64,000 bases of DNA, taken from contig NC_079377.1 of assembly GCF_021018895.1 (NCBI RefSeq), forward strand, positions 22,591,001-22,655,000, in the 5' to 3' direction. Below the pieces are notes generated by a model that had not been told where the DNA came from, made no database searches, and saw nothing but the letters and a program-made list of their open reading frames with translations. The position numbers were made by a program, and so were the translations under genes. Numbering within the stretch: the first letter of the stretch is position 1; each line of letters starts with the position of its first letter. Below are positions 35,998-47,981 of the stretch, in pieces. The stretch is from Seriola aureovittata. Its lineage: Eukaryota; Chordata; Actinopteri; Carangiformes; Carangidae.

Positions 35998-37447
35998 GAA
36001 GCAGAGCTCTTTCCATAGATACTGAAGGAGACGCGGGATGAAGTCGGGGGAATGATGCCAGCTGCGTACACACCCTCGTCCCCCTTTTGCTGATCAACGC
36101 CCCGTCCGTGTATTTCTAGAATGTCACATTTTCAGTTTTGATTGACGGTCACAACGTTGGCAGCTCCAACCATATTTGACACTCAGCACTGTCGCCTGGC
36201 TTTCAAATGGTGAGAGATTATGACTTTATTTTGCTGCAGACACACAGGTAGACTGCTGATGAACTCCGCAGGGCATCAACAATGACACTTGAACAAGTTA
36301 CCAGCTCTGCAGCTCTACAAAGCTGCTTGGCCTCCTTTAGGTTTCAGTCCCCTTCCATAGAGTGCTGCAGAGTCTTAAAACCTGGAAATTAGTTAGCATT
36401 TTAGCACTTCCTGTTCCCTTCTCCTTAAGTTTATGGGTTTTGTGAATACTTTTTTGTTTAGAAAACTTAAATAAGGTCTGTGGTTAACACAAGCTCAAGA
36501 CATTTTCGTGTTTTTATTTGTCGACATTAAATTCACCAGTAAATACCCCAGTCATGATTTCTTTAAGCTTTTATGTCTCTTAAAAAGGCTGGTTGCCAAA
36601 AAGTGGCTAAATGTAAACTTTTCTTCGTTGCAGATCTTATTTTCTGCAACAATCCAAAAGCCAAAAGGAAAAGCATTGATATATTATACTGATATGAGAT
36701 GAATATAAATACTGGTTTTGTATTCATCATCTGGCCAGAAACGCAGCTCCAGTGCGATGATAATGTTTCTCTGTGCCTGTTGGAAATGTAAATATATAAA
36801 TATTTGTTAGCCAGAATGTGATAATATGTCAGCCTCTGTATCTTTCAGCTAGCTGTAGAGGTCATCTACCTTTTTCTTCATGCCTTCATGAGCTCGAAAT
36901 GAGAGTTTGGATACGTGGGAGTATTCCTACTACACAGTCCCCTGCCACACAGGAAGTGATGCAGAGAAGTAAAGTGACAAAGTGGATAGTTAAGAGCACC
37001 ATTTTCCCCCCATGGCTGAACAAAGGGAAAAATTGATTGCCATCTATACAGAATCTAACAGCATCAGAAAAGGTCACTGTACTACCAGCACTGTTTAAGA
37101 GTGAAAAATGCTGCACAAAAATGTTGTTGATGTGTATTTTCTTTCTATTTCACCTTGTGTTGGAAACATACACATAAACTGCTGGTCAAACCAAGATCCT
37201 TGATAGTTTCTAAGATTCTTAAATTCCTGAAATATTTACTGAAAGACATTCAAGATATGGATTTAATGACTGTTTAAGGGACAGAGAGAGAGAAAGGAGA
37301 TAATGTGCAACCAGTTGGTGTGTCAGGAAGCAACAGGTGTTCATGGCTCTTGTCTGTGTTTGATGATGCTTTAGCATGAGCCTTTAAAATTGTAGGGATT
37401 TCTGAGCTTAGTCTCCTGTGTTATCAGCAGAGGAAATAACTTCCAGG

Positions 37448-37451
<4 letters not shown>
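35998..37451. other. Unique sequence, no gene seen
   Basis: No exon or element recognised. 36040-36230 is non-repetitive and could extend the CNE-like region upstream. Confidence 0.45.
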
Positions 37452-37498
<47 letters not shown>

Positions 37499-37515
37499 AT
37501 GCGTGTGTGTGTGCA
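37452..37515. repeat. (GT)n microsatellite
   Basis: GT run with CATGCGT interruption near 37499. Confidence 0.95.
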
Positions 37516-37894
37516 TGCTTTATGTTGCTGCAGCAGGATAAGGTGCACATCAAAAGCAGTGGAGAGGAGAGATAATGAAATACACTGGTGAGGAGAAGCT
37601 CAAAGGAACTACAGCACAGCTGATCGTTATCACCGGTCATTTGACAACATCATTTGAGTATTTAGAGAAAATTTTAGCCTCGGTCCCTTTGATATCTGAA
37701 ATCTTTAAAAAGCCTGGTCCCTGCAAGACATACTGAAACAGAAGCAGGAAGAAGTCACTTTTACCTTAAGAGAAGAAATGCTCTACTCGTACTGTCACTG
37801 CAATAACTGCTTCTTGCACATGTAGTATATTTGAAATATGCTTATAACATAAATGTAAGATTGTTTATTGATATGTCCAACAAGTCTGCCACTG

Positions 37895-38480
37895 TACAGG
37901 TCGCTTGTCCCTACCTACGAATAGAACTCATAGGACTGTACCAGTAGCAGGTGTACTGGACCTTTGTCGTCATGGTAACAACAAAAGACAATCAATTAAG
38001 TTTGTGGAACAGTCATGGTTTGGTTTAGGCACAAAAACTACGTGGTTAGGTGGTTTCCCATAAGCTCAGAGGACCTTCGTCGTCATGGTTACAAAATAAA
38101 CACACAGCTAAGGCTGTGAAAGTCCTGCATTTTGTTGACTCATCAATTCACCCCAACCTCCACCTAATGAGAGTTTTGTCGCTCATAATTATTTTGGCTA
38201 CTGGAGGTCGCCTGACAATAAAACGTAACTATGGGTCATAATAAGATCTTTGCACAGATCAACTATGGGATTTTTTTTTTACAGGACAGTCTCATATCTC
38301 AGCTGCACCTAACCTTCTCAGCTAGCCTCTTAACATCCATATTTTTGTTAATGTTATTTGCATACATTTGAATATTCTAATAAACTTCGTATGTTTGTAA
38401 ACAGGTCGCCGTCGACCCGTATTGAAACATCGGCCACCTGGTGACGGATTATCAAATGTATTATGTGTGTAGCTTTAACA
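37895..38480. mobile_element. Degenerate dispersed repeat (class unknown)
   Basis: The words TGGTTTGGTTTAGGCACAAA, AACTACGTGGTTAGG, CGTCGTCATGGT (twice, 37967 and 38080) and TGGAGGTCGCCTGACAATAA recall a family of dispersed fish repeats. Limits and class are unclear. The internal doublet 'GGACCTT(T/C)GTCGTCATGGTnAC' at 37960 and 38071 is a direct observation. Confidence 0.35.
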
Positions 38481-38937
38481 CCGGGAACTCTAACTCTTAA
38501 CTTTAACCAAAGAATTTCAGCTGCCTAATCTTAAACAGACTTTTAAAAATAAATCTGAAAATGCTAATATAAGCTGCGTTTGTACAAATATAGCCAATTG
38601 TTGCATCGTCACTAACGAATTAAATCCCAGCTCCTTACTTGCTTTATTATTTCTTTGGTGAATCTGTGTTGTGATATGAATCTGATTCTTGGTATTCCTG
38701 CATGATATAAGAAGTGTAGACATTTAGCCTTCCCTCCATTGTTCACCTGGCTGACTGGCTGACTCATGAGTGAAGGCAGGCAGACTAAGGTGTTCCACAT
38801 ATCACTGACATTCAAATATGAATGACATGGTGTCATGTCGGACAGCAGGCAGAGCAGCTGTGTTGCCCGGTGCCACTCACACAGTGGCACATTGATGCAT
38901 GCCATGCCTGAAGACTAAACAAAAGCAGTGAGACAGG
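38481..38937. other. Unique sequence, no gene seen
   Basis: Nothing recognised. Confidence 0.45.
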
Positions 38938-38990
38938 GTGTGTGTGTGTGTGTGTGTGTATGTGTGTGTGTGCCAGAGAGAGAGTGTTTG
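38938..38990. repeat. (TG)n microsatellite with (GA)n flank
   Basis: TG run to 38972 with one TA break, then GAGAGAGAG. Confidence 0.93.
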
Positions 38991-39148
38991 TTAGTGTTAG
39001 TGTGAGTAAGACACTGAGGGTGTGTCAGTGTGTGTGCACATGTAAGCGCGTGTCTTTGCGTGTGTGCATATGTGTGTGTTTGGTGTCATTTGCATGCAGG
39101 TCATGATGACCCTCTCCTCTCATCTGAGATTCTCATTAATTCGAAAAC

Positions 39149-39156
39149 AACACACA

Positions 39157-39209
<53 letters not shown>
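39149..39209. repeat. (AC)n microsatellite
   Basis: AC run with a CAGA interruption at its left end. Confidence 0.96.
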
Positions 39210-39212
<3 letters not shown>

Positions 39213-39255
39213 TATGCCAGGCTCTACACAGGCCATCACAGTCTAATCATTGCAC

Positions 39256-39455
39256 CCTGCCCCTTCAATCTCTTTCTCCTCATCTTTCTTTTTCACTAGC
39301 TCTCCGTCTCTTTACCTCCTCTCCCCCTTTTGTCTGCCCACATATGCCCCCCATTCCCCCTCCCCTCCTCTCCTTTTGCTCTCTCTCTCTCCTCTTTTTG
39401 CTGCCTTCCATTTCCCTGCATTTCCCTCTCTCTCCTGTCTGTCTCTCTCATGTCT
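39256..39455. repeat. Pyrimidine-rich tract
   Basis: Almost pure C and T on the plus strand (CTCCTCTCCCCC, CTCTCTCTCTCCTC). Frames of about 110 residues here are compositional. Confidence 0.75.
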
Positions 39456-39476
39456 AATTGGGGTAAACACTCAGCG

Positions 39477-39640
39477 GCTTATTAGGGACACCTCGATATG
39501 TAGACACCTCGTTGTGACACCCCGCCATTATGTCCCCATTATTGTGACACCCTCTCATGCCCCGCGTATGAAAAAACCCTCTTGACCTCGTTATGTCCTC
39601 ATTATGATGACCCCTTGTGTAATGACATAATGACATCTGC
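39477..39640. repeat. Degenerate short tandem array (ATTATG / GACACC motif)
   Basis: Reading from 39480, short blocks follow one another: ATTAGGGACACCTCG, ATATGTAGACACCTCG, TTGTGACACCCCGCC, ATTATGTCCCC, ATTATTGTGACACCCTC, TCATGCCCCGCG, TTGACCTCG, TTATGTCCTC, ATTATGATGACCCC, then AATGACAT twice. The blocks share TTATG(T) plus GACAYC but vary from 8 to 17 bp. It looks like an old minisatellite. The first block also resembles a TTATTAGGNACACCT word found in fish repeats. Confidence 0.5.
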
Positions 39641-39785
39641 TCATTAATACTTTGTTTAAGCGCAGGCTATAATGACATAGTTCCTGCCTGCATTATTGGC
39701 AAACCAGTCCTTCTTTTGCATGTGACCCTGGTGTTGGCTGCTGACATTGACCGAATGCTGATGGACAGCAGAGGACTGATCATAT

Positions 39786-39875
39786 CATATCAAGTCGAGA
39801 GGTTTGATCCCTGTAATATCCATCTGCCTGTGAGTGTCCTTGAACAGGACACTCATCCTCAGAGACCAGGCCAGG
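39786..39875 (+). mobile_element. Fish tRNA-type SINE fragment
   Basis: GAGAGGTTTGATCCCTG (39797-39813) resembles a tRNA B box with its flank. It is followed 25 bp on by GTGAGTGTCCTTGAACAGGACACTCA, a form of the 'TGTCCTTGAGCAAGACACT' motif common in fish SINEs. The head A box is not clear. Confidence 0.5.
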
Positions 39876-40489
39876 CAGTAAACATAAATGCAATATGCTG
39901 TTTTTTTATTCAGTTTTCAAAGCAGGGTTTAATTGCTCTGTTTGCAGGAACCAATTACATAACACATATTTTTTTTTCATTAAAAATAGAGACATAGAGT
40001 CTATGATATCCTATTTTCATTGTGTATTTACTGACGGCTGGTGGTGCTTTTTTTTTTATCATCTCCATTGCTTTCTTCAGCTTCCAGATATTTAACTGCA
40101 TCTTTCAGATTTGCTCTGCTGTGTGATATTGTTCTGAAGTGGTAAATTTGAATAAACTGTGAAGGGCGACATTTAATAATGGCTCGCACTTGAGAGTCAG
40201 TCATACCAAGAAAAAGCTTTTATGCTACTTTTTTTTTACAAACAAACTGCCAAAAATGCTGTATCGTGTTCTGTTTTGTACAAAAATCAGAGTAAAATTA
40301 CCCTTTGAAAAAATACTACAAACACCTCTGCAATACCATAGCATCCAAAAACCAAAAAAGTCCCAGCAATACATATGCTGTGTGTGCAATACTTAATCAG
40401 TGTTTGTGGAGGATTTGTGCTGATTCCACTCCTCCACTTTTTGACACTGGATATTTGGTCTGTTAAGGAAAGAGCAGTTTGATTTTATC
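39876..40489. other. Unique sequence, no gene seen
   Basis: T runs occur at 39969-39978 and 40048-40057. No exon or element recognised. Confidence 0.45.
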
Positions 40490-40933
40490 CAACACAAAAC
40501 CATCTCAATTTAGTTTTACATATCCTCTCTCAGGCTTCTCTCTGGAGCTCTAGAAACAAAAGGTCGGTGAGCCAATCAGAAGAGCTCTGAGCCTCTCTTC
40601 TGATTGGCTGACTGTTTTCTGAGTTATTGAATAAAAGATACAGCAGATTTCAAGTAAACACTCAGAGTACACAAACCCTGCAGGGTGGATGGTGGGTCCA
40701 GGTGGGCGGGGCTTGGGGCATGGCTGAGGGCAGTGACTGCTTTGTTGTGACATCACAAAGTTACAGAAGTCCTGATGGTTGGTTTTAAGGCTCAGTTTCT
40801 GAATACAGGCTGTGTGCATTTCTCTGTGGACTGAGCGCTTTGATACTTTCACAGTCTTAATATAGAAGCTAGAGCTGTTTTAAAATCAAAGAACACATGG
40901 AAATCTTATTTCATACAATAGGGGGACCTTTAA
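40490..40933 (+). mobile_element. TTAA-bounded MITE-like element with perfect internal palindrome
   Basis: Matches the element at 59734 along its length: AGTTTTACAT..CCTCTCTCAGGC near 40512, GTGGGCGGGGCTTGGG (40703-40718), TGTTGTGACATCACAAAGTT (40744-40763), GCTCAGTTTCTGAATACAGG and the right end GGGGGACCTTTAA with TTAA at 40930-40933. The left end is not recognisable before 40490. Unlike the copy at 59734 it keeps a 15-bp perfect inverted repeat, 40570-40584 and 40595-40609 (AGCCAATCAGAAGAG arms, 10-base loop). The arms contain CCAAT. No coding capacity. Confidence 0.85.
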
Positions 40934-41610
40934 TGGCCTTATCTGTTGTACCTTTTATTTATATGCCTATCTGCTGGTCACTACACAACAACAACTACAA
41001 ACTACAGCCTCAAATGAACACAGTGAGAAATCAAATCAAAAAGGTGATTTTATTATAGGACTCTGGTTCTTTGCCACTGTGGACATTTTGGTTTGTCAAA
41101 GCCAAATAATTGTAGGTGTCTCTAATGACGTTACAGATAGCTTTGTTAAAAAAGCGAAGTATTGTTAGTAATATAAATTACATTTGACAAGTCAAAATGT
41201 CCGCTGGGAAAAAGGTCTGCTGTATTGAATTGTCAAGATGCTCCAGTCATCAGGTTCAACGCCTTGTTCTGTGTAATACATTGAGGACAGTGACAATAAC
41301 AGTGTTCTGGTAACACACTGTGTACTGTATACCATAATTCCCGCCACATGGCAGAGTGACCAGCTCATACTGTGCACCTTCACTACCTTAATATGTTTTA
41401 TTTTACACCTAATGAAATCCCATTATGCTCAGAAGGCTTCAAACAGTTGCGAAATCGCACACGTACGAAGGCACGCGCTGTGGAAATGACCCCTGTGGAT
41501 TCATAAGCCTATAATGAGCTCCTATGGAAACTCTCTGTCTGTGAAATGAGGCAGAATTATAGAGGATTAACCACAAAGTAACCCTATTCAGATCTATTGT
41601 CAAAACATCT
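40934..41610. other. Unique sequence with CNE-like patch
   Basis: No gene recognised. 41460-41610 is non-repetitive and could be conserved. Confidence 0.4.
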
Positions 41611-41802
41611 GTCTCCGCTCCTCCTTTGTCCTTCTTTAATTTCCTCTCCTCCTCATCCACTCTGTCCCTCTCCTCCTGTGATGACAAATTTATAAACCTG
41701 TCATCTTCGCATCTCTCTGGTCTTCTCCTCCCTGCCTCGTCTCCTTCCCTCTTTCCCTTCATTTTGCTCCTCCGCCCTCTCCTCCCCTCTATTCTTCTGT
41801 GC
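41611..41802. repeat. Pyrimidine-rich tract
   Basis: CT-rich plus strand, interrupted by GATGACA..TGTCATC (41680-41686 and 41699-41705), a short inverted repeat. Immediately after it GATTAATTAATGTGATTAAC (41830-41849) is rich in homeodomain cores. Confidence 0.7.
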
Positions 41803-43189
41803 TCATAATGTCTTTGATAAAGCCTGTCAGATTAATTAATGTGATTAACTGTCCGTGTTCTCACCGATAACAGACCTTCAAAATTTGACTAGAGGACATT
41901 AGTGTGACTGACTAGCTGGTTGGAAGGATGATTGACTGGCTGCAAAAGGTTGGGGGGGGTTACTGGCTGACTGTACTTTACGTGGCTCATGTGCTCTTTG
42001 ATCTGCTTTTAAAACTGTGCAAATAATGAGTCTGTGGGGAAGAAGCAGAAAGTCACAGAAAGAATAAAAACATGAGGTTTCACAGTTTCTCAGAAGTTCT
42101 GAAGCTGTCTGAATTTCAGGTTTTACATCTGATAAAAGCATATTATTATTATTATTAGTATTATTATTAGAAGACATTGGCTCAAGGTATGGTGAGATGG
42201 TAAGGTTTCTTTTAAAATCCAGTACATCCAGTAAAGAAAATGTTGGGATAGGTTTAGGCAGAATATTGAATAATCTTCTCATTTCTACAGATTAGAAAAA
42301 TTTACAATTCGGCATCTGTTCTCTATTATAATTAGAGAAAATAGAGAAAATATGAAACTCTCAATTTGCGTTAATCCATGTGCATTCACATGGACAACTA
42401 TGGCAACATGCAGTGTATAGTAAGTACCCGGATGATGCACTCAAAATGGTCCAAAAATTGAGTGAGGAAATCTGGACTGTCGCCATCTTGGCTACCGAGC
42501 GAAAGAGGGAGGGATGGAGCACACATTGTCGCTCGTGCAATTTCCATGTTGCAAGACAAAGGGGGTGCACACAGGAAAATAAGAAATCAAGTGAGCAAGG
42601 CAGATATTTTGCGACAATCGCACTCATGATGCGATCGTCATTTCTAGTTAATGCACAACAGCAGCGTTTCATCTGAGACATTCCAAAACAGAAATTCACT
42701 CACTACACAAGTGATTACACTGTGTTTACTACATGTTCTGAAGTCTCTGATTTGAAACACAGCTATAGATTTCACTGTCTTTCCCCGACTGGTATTAATG
42801 AAGATATTCCACACACACTAAAAAGAAACTGACTCCAAATCCCACTGGCACTATTGCTGAAAAACTGTCTGAATCCAATTAGAAATGTTTTTGATGATGA
42901 TGTGTGCAACCTCAAAATGGCTAGTTTATTTATTTATTTATGTTACTCACTTCTTATTTATTGAAATGACAACTTTATGTCTTCTTGATTCTTTGTATTA
43001 TTTTGAAACATCTGGATGAGAGTAACAGATTTACTCTTTGCTGCAGTTAATAATAATAATCATAATTATATATTTATCTCTATTGCACAATTAATGCTGG
43101 ATAAAAGCAAAAACAAGTCATGAAACAATAACACAAGGATTAAAAAAGACAGGATAAAATAATTGGTGTGTGAACGTACCTACCTGTTC
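41803..43189. other. Unique sequence with a possible dispersed repeat at 42370-42720
   Basis: No gene recognised. An (ATT)n microsatellite lies at 42141-42169 and a (TTTA)4 at 42925-42943. 42370-42720 has words recalling a dispersed fish repeat (GTCGCCATCTTGGCTACC; reversed, GAATTTCTGTTTTGGAATG), with a 98-residue frame that I do not believe in. Confidence 0.4.
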
Positions 43190-43525
43190 ACAGATTTGTT
43201 GTTCCACTGAAAGAGTTTGAGTGGCACTTGAAACATAAACACTCAAGACATTAAAGTGGGAGATGAAATTTAAGGTGCTACAAGAAGTTCAGGTGTGACT
43301 TGACATGAAAGTGGTGAAGCAGTTCAAGTCATTTTGAAGTTCATACAAAAAAGAAGAAATGAAATGTCAGTCGAAGTAAAAAATCTTAAAAAAAAACTAT
43401 GTGTCAATTAAAGTGTGAGCGCTGAAAGGAGTTGAAATTTCAGCTGAAGTGTAAGTGCTGAAAGGCATTAGTGTCAGTTGAAGTGTAAACACTGAAAAAA
43501 GCCAAAAAGTTAAGTAAAGACGTTT
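43190..43525. repeat. Degenerate tandem repeat, about 38-40 bp
   Basis: The words TTAAAGTGTGAGCGCTGAAAGGAG, GCTGAAGTGTAAGTGCTGAAAGG and GTTGAAGTGTAAACACTGAAA recur at about 43407, 43439 and 43477, with AGTTGAAATTTCA or CATTAGTGTC between. Earlier units (43200-43400) are more diverged. Likely part of a dispersed element that continues to about 43760. Confidence 0.6.
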
Positions 43526-43686
43526 GAGAAAGAATGAAAACAATGTGGAGAGAAGAAGGTGAGAAAGAAAAAACTGAATATGCGCGTTACCACCATCTGT
43601 AGGGTATAGCTACTTAACACACCTCCATATGATGTGTTATTTTAAATTCCTTTATTTTGAAGGCTCTGCTTACATCTGCTGTTTAA

Positions 43687-43708
43687 GCGACTGCACTTGT
43701 GCAGTTGC
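43687..43708. other. Near-palindrome hairpin, 10-bp stem with 2-base loop
   Basis: GCGACTGCAC TT GTGCAGTTGC pairs over all ten positions with one G-T wobble. It follows the degenerate tandem repeat. A loop of two bases is too small for an RNA hairpin as drawn, so the innermost pair or two would open. Confidence 0.7.
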
Positions 43709-43759
43709 TTTATTTTCGTACTGTTCTGGTGATAAAACAAAAGCACAGGAGCAAGAATA

Positions 43760-45208
43760 GATACGGATAGAAAGGTGACAGCAAACAATGAGTGAGAACA
43801 GCTGTTTGCCATCTACGACAGCTTTAATGTGTTGTTCACAGACAGAGGTGATGTTTTACATATTCTTCCTAGCAGGACGTAACATTCGGTCAGACTTCAT
43901 TACAAAAAGGATGTGATATGAAAAGATCACATGTGGTCTTTCACATTATTCTCTGACGTTGTGCAGAGCTTTCAATCCCATTAACCCCGGGTGACCATTC
44001 TGCTCAGCCTTAGGCTTTATAAGGCCTCCTACTGGTTCATTTTAAATGGCTCTACCCTGGTATCAGGTGAAGGAAAGAGTAGTGTTAGTCCCGAATTTGC
44101 AGATTTAGTAATAGGCCCTAAAGCTACTTGATGCATTGTGGAAGGGGCGATGAGTTCGTCCTGGGCCTACAACCAGCCTAGTGTACAGATAACCAGAGGC
44201 TAGGGATGTGAAAAGCATGGTAGGGTCAACATCCAGCTCTCCAGTGTAGAGCTCTCATGTTCATTGTCTATACATGACAGGTGAGTGTGTGGGCAGCAGA
44301 CAGAGGAGGTGGCCGAGTGTGTGGCAGACAGACAGGCAGGTGGACAGAGCGGTCGGCTGATCTGTCTAAACCAGGTTTCAGTGAAGAGCTCTCGTTATCA
44401 GTGGTGGGTGAATGCATAGGTGACTGGCTGTGCAATGCAAATCTGTAATATTCAGGTTCAGGGGCAGCTGTCAGGTGGACTGGCTGCTCGGCTGTGCAGT
44501 AAAACAGTGACAGGTGAGCTTGAATGCTTTACCTGAGCAAGTGGAAAACGCATGTCAGGAATAATGACAAAGAGCAGTGTGATACTCGCACAACACGCCT
44601 CGGTTTGAACTGCTTCTGACTGTCTGATTCATCAGGGAAAATACAGTTAATTCTGACCCCCTCATGTTGCTATGGTTACCAAATGATTTACGTAGACATT
44701 TCATATAACGACACGTCTGCTGTCCAAAAGCCAAGTCTCAGTCCAGTTGTTTGGTCCTCAGCAGGGTTCAACTGAACCGAACTACCTGGGCAAACCCATC
44801 AAAAAAACTGGTTACGGCTGAAAACACACAAAGACAAGCTCAATTATTTCTAGTAATTTCCGAGACACTATTTCAAATTTGTCTGAATTCAAAAGGTGGA
44901 GCATGGCGAAGTAAAAAATGACAGCTTCCGTGTAATGTATCTAACCAGAATAGTGCTGAACTCATTTGGCAGGGAGAATTGTAAAATTCAGCTTTCCCCT
45001 TTCACCTGGGGCTTTTATTGCGTTCAGTATTTACACTGTTTTCTGCCTCAAGTGTTCTAATTGGAAAATAGTAACTGACTTGATTTACATAAGTGGTCTT
45101 AATACAAGCTGCTTGTTAAGTTTTACACCCTGGTGTAATTAACATGCCTCTTCAACACAGTCCTGAGTGTTTTGCTGACTGTTGGCACCAGGTTTTCACC
45201 ATTTACAA

Positions 45209-45211
<3 letters not shown>
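43760..45211. other. Unique sequence with weak internal similarity
   Basis: No gene recognised. CCAGTGTAGAGCTCTC (44240), CAGGTTTCAGTGAAGAGCTCTC (44373) and, beyond the microsatellite, AACCAGGTTTTCAGTGCAGAACACTC (45417) share a core and are followed by TGGGTG or GTGTGTGGG. A donor word GACAG|GTGAGTG at 44281 has no supported exon. Confidence 0.35.
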
Positions 45212-45265
<54 letters not shown>

Positions 45266-45330
45266 TGTGTGTGTGTGTGTGTGTGTGCGTGTGTGTGCGT
45301 GTGTGTGCGCGTGTCTGTGTGTGTTTGTCT
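45212..45330. repeat. (GT)n compound microsatellite, about 120 bp
   Basis: GT run with TC and GC substitutions concentrated in the right half. Confidence 0.96.
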
Positions 45331-47739
45331 GACCTCAAAAAACAGCTTTTCATTTTGGAGCAGCACATCTATGATGGATGAAATTGTGGATGACTGAGTG
45401 GCTTGGTGATAGCTTAAACCAGGTTTTCAGTGCAGAACACTCATATATAACATGCGTGTGTGGGTGACAGTCTGCAGAGATGTGCTGAATCTTAAACACA
45501 GCTACTCCTCCTCATAAAGGCTGCATTCACTCAGGAGGAAAGGTCCCAGTTCGGTTGCACCTAAACTGCACAACCCAGATTGAACTTTCTGTTCTTTTAT
45601 ATGGATTTGATATGTTACAATATTATAATATCACAAAAAAACAGGCTAATGTAAAGTTAAATATGATTAAAAATAAAACATTTATCAACCATAGCCAAAG
45701 AAAGTCTGTGATTGGCTGACAGGTGTCTCTTCAAACATGGTGTTAGTCAACAGTTTAACTACTGTTCAGTACTGCTAAAGCGTCAGATATGGCAACTAAA
45801 TGGCTCCAGACATATGAATGCCCCTTTTGCTATTTGTTTGTAAGATGTGTAAATACATGACTTTTTCTGAACACATGAGCCATATCGACTTAATAAAGCC
45901 ATGATATTTCAGGGCTTTGCGTCTGTTGGCTTATCCTGGAGCTCTTCTGCCTCTCAGATCGAGGTTAATGCAGCTTGTGAAGAGAAGAGTCATGACACTA
46001 TGATACTGTACAACATACATTTCTGCTGGACTGAGGAAGTCTGCCTCACTGCATTCTGTGTTGCTGGAAAAAAAAAAAAAACTGGTGATGAACAAGGTTG
46101 AGAAAAAGTTGTAAAATATGAGTCACAAGAGAAACACCATCATCAACAACTGTTATGGGTTTTAGATTCAATTTTAAACCTCGTTTCTTTGTCCTTCTCC
46201 ATTTGCCATTAATTATGCAGCTTTCACACAATGCAAAGATGGAGGAGCACAACTGTAAAATATATGCAGTTATAGTTAAAACAGTACAGGAAACTTCTCA
46301 CTAACATTATACTTTTCCCATTGTTTAACTCAAATCCACTGCCAAATGTAACTGTTCAAACTCTGCAATGCAAACCACCATAGTTCACACGGTTCAGCGG
46401 TGACAAGACTTTACTTCAATTGAGCAACGGCACCCTAGACACCTGAATTCCTGTTTCTTTCACCACTGGGAAGCTGCATACACCTCTGCTCTTCTGCTGC
46501 CTTTTACCAAAGTCTACAAAGACCCTGAAAGCCTTTTAACAAGTGAAAAAAGGCAAAAAGTCTGACGTCTGTTTTTTAAAGTTGAACGTGGGAGCGGTGT
46601 CAGTCAGTTGGTACCGTGCGACTTGTTCAGAAAGAGCAAGGGAGCGTGGGTGACATCTCTCTGTGTCACACTCTTTCACTCTTACTCATTCTCTGTGTCA
46701 ATTTCCCCTCCTCTCTCAATCTATTTCTCTTTCTCTGACTAAACCGGGGTGTGATGACTTTGTGACAGCTCCACAAAAAAGGCCCATTTTGAAGTTAAAA
46801 TGTGGGGTGCTTGTCAAGGGGGCAGAGTGGGGGGTCTTTGTGCGGAATGGGCCTCCGTGTGTGTGCGTCTCTGCGCGTACATTTGTGTGCTTATGTCAGT
46901 TTGTAAATGTGTGATGCATGCTAAGAGTGACAGGTGGTGGGCTGAGGGAGGGGAAGAGGAAGAAGGAAGAGGGTTTAAAAATGGCGTGACTGATGGCTTG
47001 ATTGCCGAAGCTGATTTAAACCACAGAAGATATAAAAAGCGTTTATAATTTTAGGCTTTCTCTCCTCAAGAACTTTCGTCTCTTGAGTATTTTTAGAGTT
47101 GTAGAATTACTCAGTCAGACAGCTTTTGAGAAAGAATCGAATCCTGGCCGGAAACAGCCACAGAAAGTATCCTGATGACGCCAAGATGGCCACAAACATT
47201 TGAAAATAAAAGTATGGCATGGTAGAGAAGTTGTTAACGTAAGCGCCAACACGAATGCACTAACATGCTTTTAAGTCCAAAATATTGGTAGAAAAAGTCT
47301 CTTTGAAAAAGTCTTTAACTAAGCACCTAATAAAATTAGTTGTACAAATAATTTTTCAATGATCAGTAAATATAATAATTCCCTATCAGTGTATGTCCTC
47401 ACACTGCTCAGTTGTGGACAGCTACCAGTTCACGTCCTTTCCTTTCTTTCCTGCTTGTTCTGAACATGAGTTTTGCACAATGTTATCATACATGTTAGGG
47501 AGTGGGGGAATAGACAAAAAGACCAGCTTCATTTGGCTTTGACATGTTAGGTCATCAAACCTGAGACAGACAGAATACACAAGGGTTAAAGGCAGAACTG
47601 ATGCAGTTTGGTTTACATCACGATGTGCAGTGAACATTGCTGGGTTGACCAAACACATCTATTCATGTGCATGTGAAATCAGTCAGCGACGGTACAAATG
47701 TACAAAATGATACGAGAGCTCGAGCCGCACAGTAGCAAC
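45331..47739. other. Unique sequence, no gene seen
   Basis: A run of A at 46068-46080. Purine-rich at 46940-46980. No supported exon. Confidence 0.45.
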
Positions 47740-47785
47740 ACTGCTGATGGGGATTAAGCGCCTTGCTCAAGGGCACTCATCCATC
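47740..47785 (-). mobile_element. Fish tRNA-type SINE fragment, minus orientation
   Basis: The reverse strand reads GAGTGCCCTTGAGCAAGGCGCTTAATCCCCATC (given here in two parts: GAGTGCCCTTGAGCAAGG and CGCTTAATCCCCATC), a good match to the 'GGTGCCCTTGAGCAAGGCACTTAACCCC' motif. Same family as 14289. Confidence 0.55.
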
Positions 47786-47932
47786 CAGCCAGCCATCCAT
47801 CCCTCCACGCAGCCTGGCAGCCAAAGAGCCAAGGAGTCCTTGAACCAGCTCGCCAACTAGTCATCCCTCCATCCATTTTGGCCACAGCTCCAAAAAGTAA
47901 TTGAACTGCTCATGTAAGAGGCCTAAATGGCA

Positions 47933-47979
<47 letters not shown>
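47933..47979. repeat. (AC)n microsatellite
   Basis: AC run ending in TCCCTCTCTTCC, a pyrimidine-rich flank to 48055. Confidence 0.96.

Positions 47980-47981
<2 letters not shown>

Noticed and set aside
42380..42676. 98-residue plus-strand and 112-residue minus-strand frames
   Set aside because: They overlap each other in a stretch that recalls a dispersed repeat. No domain is recognised.
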